A program made the position numbers and the translations under genes. Of a DNA stretch of 64,000 nucleotides, positions 28,801-35,830 are shown in pieces. Source of the stretch: Kocuria salsicia (GTDB taxonomy: Bacteria; Actinomycetota; Actinomycetes; Actinomycetales; Micrococcaceae); the NCBI RefSeq assembly GCF_007681555.1, contig NZ_VELE01000003.1:280585-344584 (forward strand). Direction: 5' to 3'. Under the pieces are notes generated by a model, which searched no databases, was not told where the DNA came from, and saw only the letters and a program-made list of their open reading frames with translations. Every line of letters starts with the position of its first letter. Position 1 is the first letter of the stretch.

Positions 28801-28945
28801 GGAGCTCGGATGCGGGGCTCAACAGATGCAGTAGACGAGCCGCGCCCCAGGTGTAGTGGAATCGATCACCGTCGCGCGAGGCGCGCACGCGCTCCGACGC
28901 AGTGGATCTGCTTCGCCGAGCGGAGGAGCCCTTCGTCGCAGCCAC
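22751..28945 (-). CDS. Avs-like STAND NTPase with putative N-terminal PD-(D/E)xK (Cap4/DUF4297-like) nuclease
   Basis: 2,064 residues. Residues 25-150 resemble a DUF4297/Cap4-type nuclease: aromatic HYTWG (30-34), VVVEG with Glu54, then LEVRQFKHS with the E-x2-QxK pattern (Glu88, Gln91, Lys93). Residues about 260-600 form a STAND-type NTPase: Walker A AEGGVGKST (289-297), Walker B LVIVVDAADNA (387-397, Asp392) and a sensor-like IVLTCRPERL (427-436). About 1,100 residues of helical-repeat sequence follow, and a final ~300 residues look strand-rich. This architecture matches Avs (AVAST) pattern-recognition receptors, which bind a phage protein such as terminase or portal through the repeats, oligomerise and activate the nuclease. 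Start GTG with GGGGAG about 11 bases upstream. The Avs subtype and trigger are unknown; the GC content is higher than gajAB but below the host. Confidence 0.75.
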   Translation of the reverse strand: MAATKGSSARRSRSTASERVRASRDGDRFHYTWGAARLLHLLSPASELQQVVVEGAGSTSSVEEPDGSEVIDLTEFYGPPEESFTSLEVRQFKHSTLHADENLTLGEVGKVFSKFAQLDDELHTRHPDATICFSIVTNKPIAREAITAVRDLATGQPPTEGSPAAKLMKDAAKLTVAAAASLCSRLDLRGNEPGVTALRRGLDREVGGLTADADLRVSASLVDLVASRASTESDGPILGADVLTAFGCREDELAPAPCLLDDAPFITREAYADLADRILEATGSMVVTAEGGVGKSTFARALPKLLSDRADVIIYDCFGNGDYRNPARPRHRHRDGLVQLATEMAGLGLCFPIVHAGNLAPEEYTKTFVRRLDQASKMLAQSGDRQLVIVVDAADNAAIAAEDNADSRSFVRDLLRLQSDIPPNVRIVLTCRPERLDRLEAPAGLVPFELPAFTPEETAKVVSTSHPSATNPDVTEIHDRTAGNPRVVSTVLFETATIHDALGRVAGLASATSALDALMQERVANAFNNAGRSRMELERAAQLLTLLRPRVPLNVLAELAGTQAASVRSFISDLGRGLILDGQSVQFLDEPTETYFRDRHPATQEVAAQAASQLRALSGSSAYAASSLPEVLWSASLHDELLALVATDDALPSTSDVERTQVEHLRVEFGLRAAVQLRRPDSIVQLAMRAGTGRAGKGRQFTIIRDNPDLAGSRMDSRVLGELIASRELPESWPGSTLGSEAALLAHTTGGASTARSRARQAASAIAAWVRAPRERYSRDENVTSEQVAHIALAILRTDGPESAARYLSRWHPARFVLESSAALARMLISSASDEDVSGLIASSTHPALLLGVLGEMQRAGMPLDVHAARDVWTKLKKFRSRLIAQEYNHRNAEDTAFRGASWLCALAVRHSITDATVAAERLRECLPLSMPNGLRDRHGPGRSGLLFAVALRAELMGEALDVNHYRPTQVPAKRGKHDPAKSNNEDLNRYLRPALNWLSAWAKYARGDLDPQAAAALIGSYPKRHSQDEIWSMSNRIARQVLPLIGAATEEEAVTVACNQAIQTIAADAPIAGALDLILGLRGDARFAQAVLDLANAARQALASSAEGADSKADTLVRIARGLHRFSHAEAESYFDLAVKTATGVGDDAIYRWDAIVALTQAAAGIDTSNAITLAARVARLGEAVEPIVYDGFNQHQLVAALAHVSGTNVLRILGQWRDRRFGTLDWQFRGLVEEDDALLAGRPDLTMVLAPFSTSLDIDAALRELDASGALNAQTLSTASNLANRLGRSLDAEFTQTSLPDPPRTRNPDEFLSTTFDPTPDKKAERAAQLEECKAQLAAIDLTQTSGVNAAIRLQQAARSYSDSLFIAEVFTRPMLEWGPILDAALSSDALNDYELAKLLNEALARPRTAQSFVDSLKKAVGDYIDRHGVRLLHRNSMSFDLPAAADLLEVRKTDLLQRALEHLSLEEALTDADHCYMLAAGASAVLDPSAADRVLGEALTAFEGELGISPRTATEKTPADPIDIAVANFLWAALGDPRSAVRWQAAHAVRTAIELGISDVIDALGTAVIRGGAAGYADQRFLFYEMSAAEWFLVAVERVARDDPSAIDALVPAVIELSDRYPDHAAIQGHCSSIARLTSTAIGRSIGTDWEAAFAEPVLLESWHRPTHPNPMMKGAPQGEYRFDSDFDEYVLGKLTKALVVTHQEVLDAASALILDEWGWRSDGERLVDPRRTAGAYEDGETYGYKWETPKAEDLDYYLERHAALTIAGRLMRTAIPYRDPDAEHLDVLEWLADFDIARDDGRWITDQRSSVPGPLATVGPRGSNQVHESEFLAALKPADGWVTVWQSASVTEYDQSLNIDIASALVNPEAVGALVRALQTADGYWSFRIPSADLDDEDFQFSSPPFQLRGWVSTPHSEGGIDRLDPLATELTPELPRPSADIAETLSITSADGGLRWENENRDTVLASETWAEISVGREPHGPSGNRLRITTEALDQMLGRLDTALIVEVRVRREDRRARYAVSDNDDEGGGADHDNDFRVFSYRPGTGWNDFNGRVGTR

Positions 28946-29045
28946 GCTTCATCGCTCCCCGAGAAGCGGACAGCGCCAAGCCGAACTCGGGTGGCGACTT
29001 GCTGTGTCGGTACTGGGCGACATCACCTGGCGGAAACCTCCTACC

Positions 29046-29060
29046 GGTGACCGGGTCACC
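29046..29060. promoter_or_regulatory. 15-bp palindrome, candidate operator
   Basis: GGTGACC-G-GGTCACC, a perfect 7-1-7 palindrome about 100 bases upstream of the Avs-like GTG. The symmetry fits a dimeric repressor site, possibly controlling the defence gene. Confidence 0.45.
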
Positions 29061-29210
29061 TACTGTGCGTTCGACATCACTTCATTCTCCCTCATCTGGC
29101 TCTCCGGTCCCGGGCGACACGCATCAAGCGGCTGATGGCACCGACTCCTCATCCCGCCGCTCTCGCGACGCAGCACGTAGCTGGTCGCCTGCGGCGCATC
29201 GCGATACACT

Positions 29211-29255
29211 TGCTTCGACTGCTTCGATTGTTCCGATTGTTCCGATTGTTCCGAT
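29211..29255. repeat. Five 9-bp tandem repeats before the antitoxin
   Basis: Consecutive units TGCTTCGAC, TGCTTCGAT and three of TGTTCCGAT, ending 14 bases before the ATG. Toxin-antitoxin operons are usually autoregulated, so these are plausible binding sites for the HTH antitoxin. Read in frame they would encode a Leu-Arg repeat extension, which I do not believe is translated. Confidence 0.7.
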
Positions 29256-29269
29256 TATTAGGGTGGCTG

Positions 29270-29710
29270 ATGAGTGACATTGCGACGCTGGTGCCTGAGC
29301 CGGCAGACACTGAACTGGCGGCCTCTGCTCTGCGGGGGCTCGATGCCGCGCTCGATACCGAGGGTCCGGTGCGACTGCATCTGGCTGGGCAGGTCGGCGA
29401 GGTGGAGGTGCCCCGGTCTGCGCTGGCCGCGCTGGCGCAGGTGCTCGACAGCTTCGCGCACGGTGAGGGTGTGACTGTTCTTCCCTCGCAGGCAGAGCTG
29501 ACCACCCAGCAGGCTGCCGATGCGCTGCACGTGTCGCGACCGTTCCTGATCGGCCTGCTCGACGCCGGATACATCGAGTACCGCACGGTAGGCACGCACC
29601 GTCGCGTCAAGGCAGCGTCGCTGATCCGCTACCTGCGTGAAGACGACGAGCGCCGCCAGTCTGCTGCTGATGCGCTGACCGCGGAGACTCGCGAGCTCGG
29701 TTTCGCCTGA
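29270..29710 (+). CDS. Antitoxin with excisionase-type HTH domain
   Basis: 146-residue protein. The C-terminal half contains an excisionase/MerR-like helix-turn-helix: LTTQQAADALHVSRPFLIGL followed by LDAGYIEYRTVGTHRRVKAAS and the recognition wing, about residues 75-120. The N-terminal half is a small Leu/Ala-rich dimer-like region. Its TGA overlaps the ATG of the PIN toxin gene by one base. The pair resembles VapBC50-type modules (excisionase-like antitoxin plus PIN toxin) of mycobacteria. It should neutralise the toxin and repress the operon. I place the start at ATG 29270 rather than in the upstream tandem repeats. Confidence 0.82.
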   Translation: MSDIATLVPEPADTELAASALRGLDAALDTEGPVRLHLAGQVGEVEVPRSALAALAQVLDSFAHGEGVTVLPSQAELTTQQAADALHVSRPFLIGLLDAGYIEYRTVGTHRRVKAASLIRYLREDDERRQSAADALTAETRELGFA

Positions 29711-30270
29711 TGCAGGTCGTCGTCTACGACGCCAACGTGCTCTACCCCTCCACCCTGCGGGATGTGCTGATCCGGGCCGGGCTCGCTCGACTGGTGCAGC
29801 CGAAGTGGACGGAGCGGATTCTCGATGAGGTGTTCCGCAACCTGCGTGCGAACCGCCCCGACCTCGACCCCGCGCGGCTGGATCGCACCCGCCGCCTGAT
29901 GAACGAGGCGATCCGTGACGTAACGGTGACCGGTTACGAGCAATTGATCGACCAGCTCGATCTTCCCGATGCCGACGATCGGCATGTCCTGGCAGCCGCA
30001 ATCCACGCTGGCGCTCAAGTGATCGTCACCCACAATCTCCGCGACTTCCCCGCCGACCGCTTGAACTCGTGGGATGTGGCAGCGCAGCATCCCGACGACT
30101 TCCTCACCGGTCTGTTTCAGGATCACCCGGACGCCCTCGGCAGGATCGTCGCCGCTATCACAGCGGTGTGGGGCGACGAGGCCAACTACAGCGATGTCCT
30201 TGACAGTCTCTCCATCGATGCGCCGGGCACCGCTGATCTCTTGCGCGAAACGTTTAGGGGTCACGGGTAG
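29710..30270 (+). CDS. PIN-domain ribonuclease toxin (VapC-like)
   Basis: 186-residue PIN-domain protein. Acidic residues expected in the active site are present: Asp7 in VVYDANVLYP, Glu40 in WTERILDEVF, Asp89/Asp90 in DADDRHVLAAAI and Asp112 in VTHNLRDFP. VapC toxins cut specific tRNA or rRNA sites when the antitoxin is lost. An extra C-terminal extension of about 65 residues (from roughly residue 120) is longer than minimal VapC. A 13-bp inverted repeat follows 15 bases after the stop. Such modules often stabilise mobile islands. Confidence 0.85.
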   Translation: MQVVVYDANVLYPSTLRDVLIRAGLARLVQPKWTERILDEVFRNLRANRPDLDPARLDRTRRLMNEAIRDVTVTGYEQLIDQLDLPDADDRHVLAAAIHAGAQVIVTHNLRDFPADRLNSWDVAAQHPDDFLTGLFQDHPDALGRIVAAITAVWGDEANYSDVLDSLSIDAPGTADLLRETFRGHG

Positions 30271-30285
30271 ATCCCGGTCCGCCTC

Positions 30286-30320
30286 GGTCAATACCTTCAC
30301 GCGACGCGAAGGTATTGACC
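30286..30320. terminator. 13-bp perfect inverted repeat after the toxin gene
   Basis: GGTCAATACCTTC (30286-30298), 9-base loop, GAAGGTATTGACC (30308-30320). It follows the toxin stop by 15 bases and could end the operon, but it has no T tract and is equally a candidate recombination or operator site. Confidence 0.4.
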
Positions 30321-30341
30321 GCTCCCAAAGCAGGCAATCCT

Positions 30342-31723
30342 GGGACTGTAAGAAAAACGGTGTGTGAGGGTCCGGCCTGATCCGAAAGGAGACGGCCGTG
30401 ACCGACTTCACGACAGACAGGACAGAGGAGATGATCGATCCCGTGACGGGAGAGATCATCGATCAGAAGGACCTCGCCGAGCGGCTGCTGGCCCAGGCGA
30501 AGGAGCAAGGCGTGAGCCTGGTCGGCCCGGGCGGGCTGCTGAACCAGCTGACGAAGAACGTCCTGGAAACCGCCCTGGAAGCCGAACTGACCGAACACCT
30601 GGGCCACAACCACGGGCAGACCCCGATCGCGGCCAACATGCGCAACGGGACCCGAGTGAAGACCGTGCTGACCGAGATCGGCCCCGTCGAGATCGAGGTG
30701 CCTCGGGACCGGGACGGGTCCTTCGAGCCGGTGATCGTGCCCAAGCGCAAGCGGCGCCTGGACGGGATCGATCAGATCGTCCTCTCCCTGTCGGCCCGCG
30801 GGCTGACCACCGGGGAGATCGCGGCGCACTTCGAGGAGGTCTACGGGGCCAGGGTCTCCAAGGACACCATCAACCGGATCACCGAGAAGGTCGCCGGCGA
30901 GCTGGCCGAGTGGTCTTCGCGCCCCCTGGACCCGCTCTACCCGGTGCTCTTCGTCGACGCGATCGTGGTCAAAGTCCGCGACGGGCAGGTGCGCAACACC
31001 CCGTTCTACGTCGTCATGGGCGTCACCGTGCACGGGGAACGCGACATCCTCGGGATCTGGGCCGGTGACGGCGCCGAGGGCGCCCGGTTCTGGCTGCAGG
31101 TCTTCTCCGAGCTGAAGAATCGGGGCGTCGAGGACGTGCTCATCGCCGTCTGTGACGGACTCAAGGGCCTGCCGGAGGCGATCAACACCACCTGGACGCA
31201 GACGGTGGTTCAGCAGTGCATCGTGCACCTGATCCGCAACAGCTTCCGCTACGCCGGCCGCCAACACCGCGACGGGATCGTCAAGGCGCTCAAGCCGGTC
31301 TACACGGCCCCGTCCGAGGCCGCGGCGAAGGACCGGTTCACCGAGTTCAAAGCCGAGTGGGGCCAGCGGTATCCGGCGATCGTGCAGCTGTGGGAGAGCT
31401 CCTGGGCGGAATTCGTGCCGTTCCTGGAGTACGACGTGGAGATCCGCCGGGTGATCTGCACGACGAACGCGATCGAGTCGATCAACGCCCGTTACCGGCG
31501 GGCGGTGCGGGCGCGCGGGCACTTCCCGAATGAGGCTGCTGCGCTGAAGTGCCTCTACCTCGTCACCAGATCTCTTGATCCGAGCGGTGGCGGTAGAGCA
31601 CGCTGGGTGATGAGGTGGAAGCCGGCGCTGAACGCGTTCGCGATCACCTTCGCCGGACGGTTCGAGAGAACCACTCACTGATGAGAACCGCCGGGCCCCA
31701 CACACCGTTTATCGGACAGTCCC
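30342..31723 (+). mobile_element. IS256-family insertion sequence, complete
   Basis: 1,382 bp with matching terminal inverted repeats. Both ends begin GGGACTGT (outer base 30342 and 31723) and share AAACGGTGTGTG exactly 13 bases in (30355-30366 and, inverted, 31699-31710). The body holds one full-length transposase gene. The eight bases flanking each end (GCAATCCT left, CGGTTTGA right) do not match, so there is no target duplication. Confidence 0.9.
30398..31681 (+). CDS. IS256-family transposase
   Basis: 427-residue DDE transposase of the Mutator/IS256 superfamily. Catalytic residues are Asp in VLFVDAIVVKV, Asp in IAVCDGLKGL and Glu in TTNAIESIN, with CIVHLIRNS between the second Asp and the Glu as is typical of the family. 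Full length, no frameshift. GTG start with AAAGGAG upstream. It is probably active or recently active, since both inverted repeats are intact. Confidence 0.93.
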   Translation: MTDFTTDRTEEMIDPVTGEIIDQKDLAERLLAQAKEQGVSLVGPGGLLNQLTKNVLETALEAELTEHLGHNHGQTPIAANMRNGTRVKTVLTEIGPVEIEVPRDRDGSFEPVIVPKRKRRLDGIDQIVLSLSARGLTTGEIAAHFEEVYGARVSKDTINRITEKVAGELAEWSSRPLDPLYPVLFVDAIVVKVRDGQVRNTPFYVVMGVTVHGERDILGIWAGDGAEGARFWLQVFSELKNRGVEDVLIAVCDGLKGLPEAINTTWTQTVVQQCIVHLIRNSFRYAGRQHRDGIVKALKPVYTAPSEAAAKDRFTEFKAEWGQRYPAIVQLWESSWAEFVPFLEYDVEIRRVICTTNAIESINARYRRAVRARGHFPNEAAALKCLYLVTRSLDPSGGGRARWVMRWKPALNAFAITFAGRFERTTH

Positions 31724-32972
31724 CGGTTTGAGCGGTTGCGTGCCGACGGTGTCAGTCGGGCGGATGCTGCGAGACGGGTCGGCGTGGACAAGCGCTCTGC
31801 GCAAGATTGGGACAAGGGCATCAAGCAGATAACGGGCGGACGCGTTCACCCCGACGGTCGTGTAGTTCGCTACCGTCAGGCGGCGATACTGGCGAATGTG
31901 AAGAGCCCGCGTGATGCCTATACGAGAGGCGCCCCGGTTGATCTGGCGCGTCTTGAGACTGTTATCGATTCTCGCTACCTGAGTTTGATCGAACGAGAGC
32001 GTATTCACGATCTATGCAGCCGCGGGGACTCGATAAGGTCGATCGGGCGTGCGCTGGGGCGGAGCGCGTCGACGATCAGCCGGGAGATCGCCCGCAACAC
32101 GGCCACGACAGTCGGCTATCTTCCTTACGCGGCGCACCGGATCGCGGCGGCGCGCCGGCCGAGGCGACGTGCATGCAAACTCGAATCTGCTGGCGATTTG
32201 CGCGCCTATGTGGCAGCGAAGTTGCGTAAACGATGGTCACCAGAGCAGATCAGTCACCGGCTCGTGAAAGAGTTCCCGGACGATCAAGGGATGCGGGTGA
32301 GCACCGAAACGATCTACCAGGCGATTTACGTCCAAGGACGCGGCGCTCTGAAACGCGAGATCGCCGCGTCGATGAGGCGCGGGCGGACAACACGAAAACC
32401 ACGGCACGATCCAGCGAAGAGAACCAGTCGCTTCGTGGACCCTATGGTCTCCATCGCTGAGCGACCCGCGGAAGCTGAGGATCGTGCAATCCCTGGGCAT
32501 TGGGAAGGGGACCTCATCGTCGGCACGATGGGACGATCAGCAATCGGAACACTCGTCGAGCGATCAAGCCGCTTCGTTACCCTCGTGCACCTCGAACATG
32601 ACCACACGGCCGAGACCGTGCGCGATGGCCTCATCACCACCGTCGCTGATTTGCCAGCAGCGCTACGCCGCTCGCTGACCTGGGACCAGGGCACCGAGAT
32701 GTCGGGGAATGTGGGGTTCCAGACCGCCACCGATATGGCGGTGTACTTCTGTGATCCGGGCAGCCCCTGGCAGCGCGGCAGCAACGAGAACACGAACGGT
32801 CTCCTACGCCAGTACTTCCCGAAGGGCACCGATCTCTCCCGCCACACGCCCGCAGAATTGCGACGCGTCGCAGAGGACCTCAACGAACGTCCACGCAAGA
32901 CGCTCGACTGGGACACTCCAGCCGAACGACTCCATGCTTTACTGAATGCGAGTTGAACCAGTGTTGCGACGA
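31724..32972 (+). mobile_element. IS30-family element, left end missing
   Basis: The transposase reading begins without its usual first codons right where the IS256 element ends, and the IS30 left inverted repeat is absent. The right end, past the stop near 32956, ends in a CAGTGTTGCGACGA-type sequence, after which IS3-type coding begins abruptly. The left end was probably lost in an IS256-linked deletion. Confidence 0.7.
31736..32956 (+). pseudogene. IS30-family transposase, 5'-truncated
   Basis: About 406 codons in one frame from the IS256 border. The second HTH (SIRSIGRALGRSASTISREIA) and DDE residues survive: Asp in GHWEGDLIVG, Asp in LTWDQGTEM and Glu in RGSNENTNGL. The first HTH starts within RADGVSRADAARRVGVD, so only the very N-terminus is missing. 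A TTG at 31736 could start it, but no ribosome site is present. Confidence 0.8.
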
Positions 32973-33448
32973 TGACTGGAACTCAAGCCGCGCACGGCTG
33001 GGTCTACTGCTGCGCGGTGATTGATGCCTGGAGCAGGAGGATCCTCGGATGGGCGATCGCGGACCACATCCGGAACGAACTCGTCGTCGACGCGTTGCAG
33101 ATGGCCCGTTGGCAGCGCCGTCCACCGCCCGGGACGATCGTTCACCCGGACAGGGGCAGTCAGTACACGAGCTGGCTGTTCGGGCACCGACTCCGCCAGG
33201 CCGGGCTGCTCGGGTCGATGGGCTGGGTCGCCTCGAGCCAGGACAACGCGGCGATGGAGTCGTTCTGGTCGTCCATGCAGCGCGAGCTGTTGGACCGGCG
33301 GTCGTGGCCGTCGAAACAGGTCCTCGCGACGGCGATGTTCGAGTGGATCGAGGGCTGGTCCAACTCCCGCCGGCGACACTGCGGGATCGGGATGCTGTCA
33401 CCCCACGAGTTCGAAACCCTTCACGCCCCCGCTGCCACGGCGGCTTGA
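32973..33448 (+). pseudogene. IS3-family transposase OrfB, C-terminal fragment
   Basis: About 158 codons. It includes VYCCAVIDAWSRRILGWAIA (first Asp), VHPDRGSQYTSWLF (second Asp) and SQDNAAMESFWSSMQREL (Glu), the rve DDE core, then the conserved IEGWSNSRRRH and SPHEFE end. The N-terminal HTH_21 region and OrfA are absent, so it is not functional alone. Confidence 0.82.
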
Positions 33449-33483
33449 ATCAACCACCATCAACCGTCCGGGAAACCGGGTCA
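32973..33483 (+). mobile_element. IS3-family element, right-hand fragment
   Basis: Carries the integrase-core part of an IS3-type OrfB and a right end terminating CCGGGTCA at about 33483, directly followed by tyrosine-integrase coding. The left half, with OrfA, was removed where the IS30 element now sits. Confidence 0.72.
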
Positions 33484-33885
33484 GGCTCCCAAGCCCTCAA
33501 ACCCGTACTGGAGCGACTCACGCACGAACGTGAACCCGACGAGCGGCTCCTGACCGGTCCCCGCGGTGGGGTGCTCACCACAGGGTGTGTGCGGGATGCG
33601 ACGAAGTGGGATCAGCTTGTCACCGAGCTTGAGCTACCCAGCCTCACCGGGCACGGACTCCGCCACACCGGAGCGACCTGGCTCGCAGACGCTGGCATCC
33701 CGCTCCATGTCCTCCACGGCATCCTTGGACACAAATCAATCGAGACGACCCGCGGCTACCTCCACCCCGGCACCAGGCACCTCGCCGACGCCGCCGCACG
33801 CGCCAACGCGTTCCTCGACGGACACAAGTACCCCGAGCATGAGAGCCCCGCATCGTCCGGTCTAGCGACGGCCCCTCGGCGATGA
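33484..33885 (+). pseudogene. Tyrosine integrase of the island, C-terminal remnant
   Basis: About 133 codons. Box II of phage-type integrases is intact: TGHGLRHTGATWLADAG (HxxR), ILGHKSIETTRGYLHP with the second His and the nucleophile Tyr. The Arg of box I and the DNA-binding domain are missing because the IS3 end replaces them at 33484. Position beside the tRNA-Pro attachment site identifies it as the enzyme that inserted the island. It cannot catalyse excision as it stands. Confidence 0.85.
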
Positions 33886-34036
33886 AAAGGCTGCCGATCG
33901 CGGCCCAAAACGGGCTCCAGGTCCCGGCCAGGTCCCGGCTCGTCACAACGGCCGCAATCGAAGCGTCCCGGAAGGTGTCAACATCCGCGGTCGGATGTTT
34001 TCATAAACCCCTCCGAAAAGGACACCAGAAACGACG

Positions 34037-34074
34037 AAGCCCAGGTGAGAAATTTACTCTCACCTGGGCTTTTC
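34037..34074 (+). terminator. Hairpin at the right edge of the island
   Basis: AAGCCCAGGTGAGA / TCTCACCTGGGCTT arms around AATTTAC, followed by TTTC on the plus strand. It ends plus-strand transcription from the integrase side and, on the other strand, sits just after the tRNA 3' end, where it may replace the terminator displaced to 17698. Confidence 0.7.
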
Positions 34075-34076
34075 TG

Positions 34077-34150
<74 letters not shown>

Positions 34151-34285
34151 CGACCGTGTTCGACGCCGCTTCCGGCCCCGAACACCCGAGTTACATTACC
34201 CCAACCCTGCCCGAATTTCACATCGGCGCAGGCGACTCGCGAGCCGCCCGCGCCGCATGGAAACCGAGCCAGTAGGGGCAACCAC

Positions 34286-35830
34286 TCAGCGCTTGCGCTG
34301 GCGCTTCTCCCTCACGCGCATGCTGACCTCCAGCGGGGTGCCCTCGAAGCCGAAGGTCTCGCGGATGCGGCGCTGGATGAACCGGCGGTAGCCGGGGTCC
34401 AGGAAGCCGGTGGTGAACAGAACGAACTTCGGCGGGCGGGAGGAGACCTGCGTGCCGAAGAGGATGCGGGGCTGCTTGCCGCCGCGCACGGGGTGCGGAT
34501 GCGCGGCCACGATCTCCCCCAGGAATGCGTTGAGGCGCCCGGTGGGGATGCGGCGGTCCCACGATTCCAGGGACGTGTGCAGCGCAGGGACGAGCTTGTC
34601 CTTGTGCCACCCGGTCTTGGCCGAGAGGTTTACGCGCGGCGCCCAGGACACGTGGGCCAGATCCCGTTCGATCTCGCGTTCCAGGTAGAACCGGCGCTCG
34701 TCGTCCAGGGTGTCCCACTTGTTGAACGCGAGCACCAGGGCGCGCCCGGAGTCCACGGCCATCTGCAGGATCCGCACGTCCTGCTCGGAGAGCACCTCGT
34801 CCACGGCGAGCAGCACCACGGCGACCTCCGCGCGCTCCAGGGCGGTCTGCGTGCGCAGGGACGCGTAGAAGTCCGCGCCCTGCTGCAGGTGCACGCGGCG
34901 GCGGATGCCGGCGGTGTCGATGAACCGCCACGCCTCCCCGCCCAGGAGGATGATCTCGTCCACGGGGTCGCGCGTGGTGCCGGCGGTCTCGTCCACCACC
35001 ACGCGGTCCGAGCCGGCAAGCTTGTTCAGCAGCGAGGACTTGCCCACGTTCGGCCGTCCGATCAGTGCCACGCGGCGCGGACCGCCCTCCAGCTCCGCCT
35101 CGGCCACCTCGGAGAACTCGGGCAACGCCTTCACGAGCGCGTCGAGCGCGTCACCGGAGCCCTTGCCGTGCAGGGCGGAGACCGGGAACGGCTCCCCCAT
35201 GCCCAGGGACCACAGCGCGGTCGCGTCGATCTCCAGCTGCGGGGAGTCCGCCTTGTTGGCCACCACGATGATCGGCTTCTTCACGCGCCGCAGCATGTTC
35301 ACCACGGCCTCGTCCGTGGCGGTCACGCCCACGGTCACGTCCAGCACGAGCAGCACCGCGTCCGCGTTCTCCACGGCCAGCTCCGCCTGCTCCGCCACAC
35401 GCTTGTGGATGCCCTTGGCATCCTGCTCCCAGCCCCCGGTGTCCACCAGGGTGAAGTTCTTGCCGTTCCACTCTGCCTTGTAGGACACGCGGTCACGGGT
35501 CACGCCCGGGGTGTCCTCGACCACGGCCTCGCGGCGGCCGAGCACGCGGTTGACGAGCGTGGACTTGCCCACATTCGGCCGTCCGACGACCGCCACCACG
35601 GGATCGGGGCGGCGCGCGTTGCGCTCGTCCTGCCCGTCGATCCAGTCCGCGAGCAGCAGCGCGTCCTCGTCGTCGAGCTCGTAGTCGGCCAGTCCCTCGC
35701 GCAGGGCCTGCGCCCGGGCCTCGGCCTCGTTGTCGTCGATCGCGGCCAGGCGCTGGGAGATGTCCTCGTTGCCCCCGCCCAGGACGGACTGCTCGTAGGA
35801 GTCCACCGTGGGCTCGTCGGGTGCGCTCAT
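34286..35830 (-). CDS. der: Ribosome-assembly GTPase Der (EngA)
   Basis: 514-residue tandem GTPase needed for 50S subunit assembly. Two G domains: GRPNVGKST with DTGGW and NKAD, then GRPNVGKSS with DTAGI and NKWD. A KH-like domain follows, ending in the basic tail [10 protein letters not shown]. An N-terminal acidic extension of about 75 residues, as in other actinobacterial Der, precedes the first P-loop. The start ATG overlaps the cmk stop by 4 bases. Order cmk-der equals Mycobacterium Rv1712-Rv1713. Confidence 0.95.
   Translation of the reverse strand: MSAPDEPTVDSYEQSVLGGGNEDISQRLAAIDDNEAEARAQALREGLADYELDDEDALLLADWIDGQDERNARRPDPVVAVVGRPNVGKSTLVNRVLGRREAVVEDTPGVTRDRVSYKAEWNGKNFTLVDTGGWEQDAKGIHKRVAEQAELAVENADAVLLVLDVTVGVTATDEAVVNMLRRVKKPIIVVANKADSPQLEIDATALWSLGMGEPFPVSALHGKGSGDALDALVKALPEFSEVAEAELEGGPRRVALIGRPNVGKSSLLNKLAGSDRVVVDETAGTTRDPVDEIILLGGEAWRFIDTAGIRRRVHLQQGADFYASLRTQTALERAEVAVVLLAVDEVLSEQDVRILQMAVDSGRALVLAFNKWDTLDDERRFYLEREIERDLAHVSWAPRVNLSAKTGWHKDKLVPALHTSLESWDRRIPTGRLNAFLGEIVAAHPHPVRGGKQPRILFGTQVSSRPPKFVLFTTGFLDPGYRRFIQRRIRETFGFEGTPLEVSMRVREKRQRKR

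Larger units (their letters stand above)
28946..29269. other. Divergent control region between the Avs-like gene and the toxin-antitoxin pair
   Basis: 324 bases without a supported gene. It holds a 15-bp perfect palindrome (29046-29060) and five 9-bp tandem repeats (29211-29255) directly before the antitoxin start. Promoters for both directions must lie here; I see no single convincing -35/-10 pair. Confidence 0.55.

Noticed and set aside
29135..29269. N-terminal extension of the antitoxin encoding a Leu-Arg repeat
   Set aside because: It arises from the 9-bp DNA repeats being in frame. ATG 29270 gives the family-like N-terminus and the repeats are better explained as operator DNA.
30254..31705. 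483-codon minus-strand frame across the IS256 element
   Set aside because: Antisense shadow of the transposase with no domain; the transposase on the plus strand has all catalytic residues.
31724..33483. A composite transposon carrying the defence genes between IS elements
   Set aside because: The IS bodies are all on one side, belong to different families, and lack paired ends around the cargo. The attachment repeats explain the island better.
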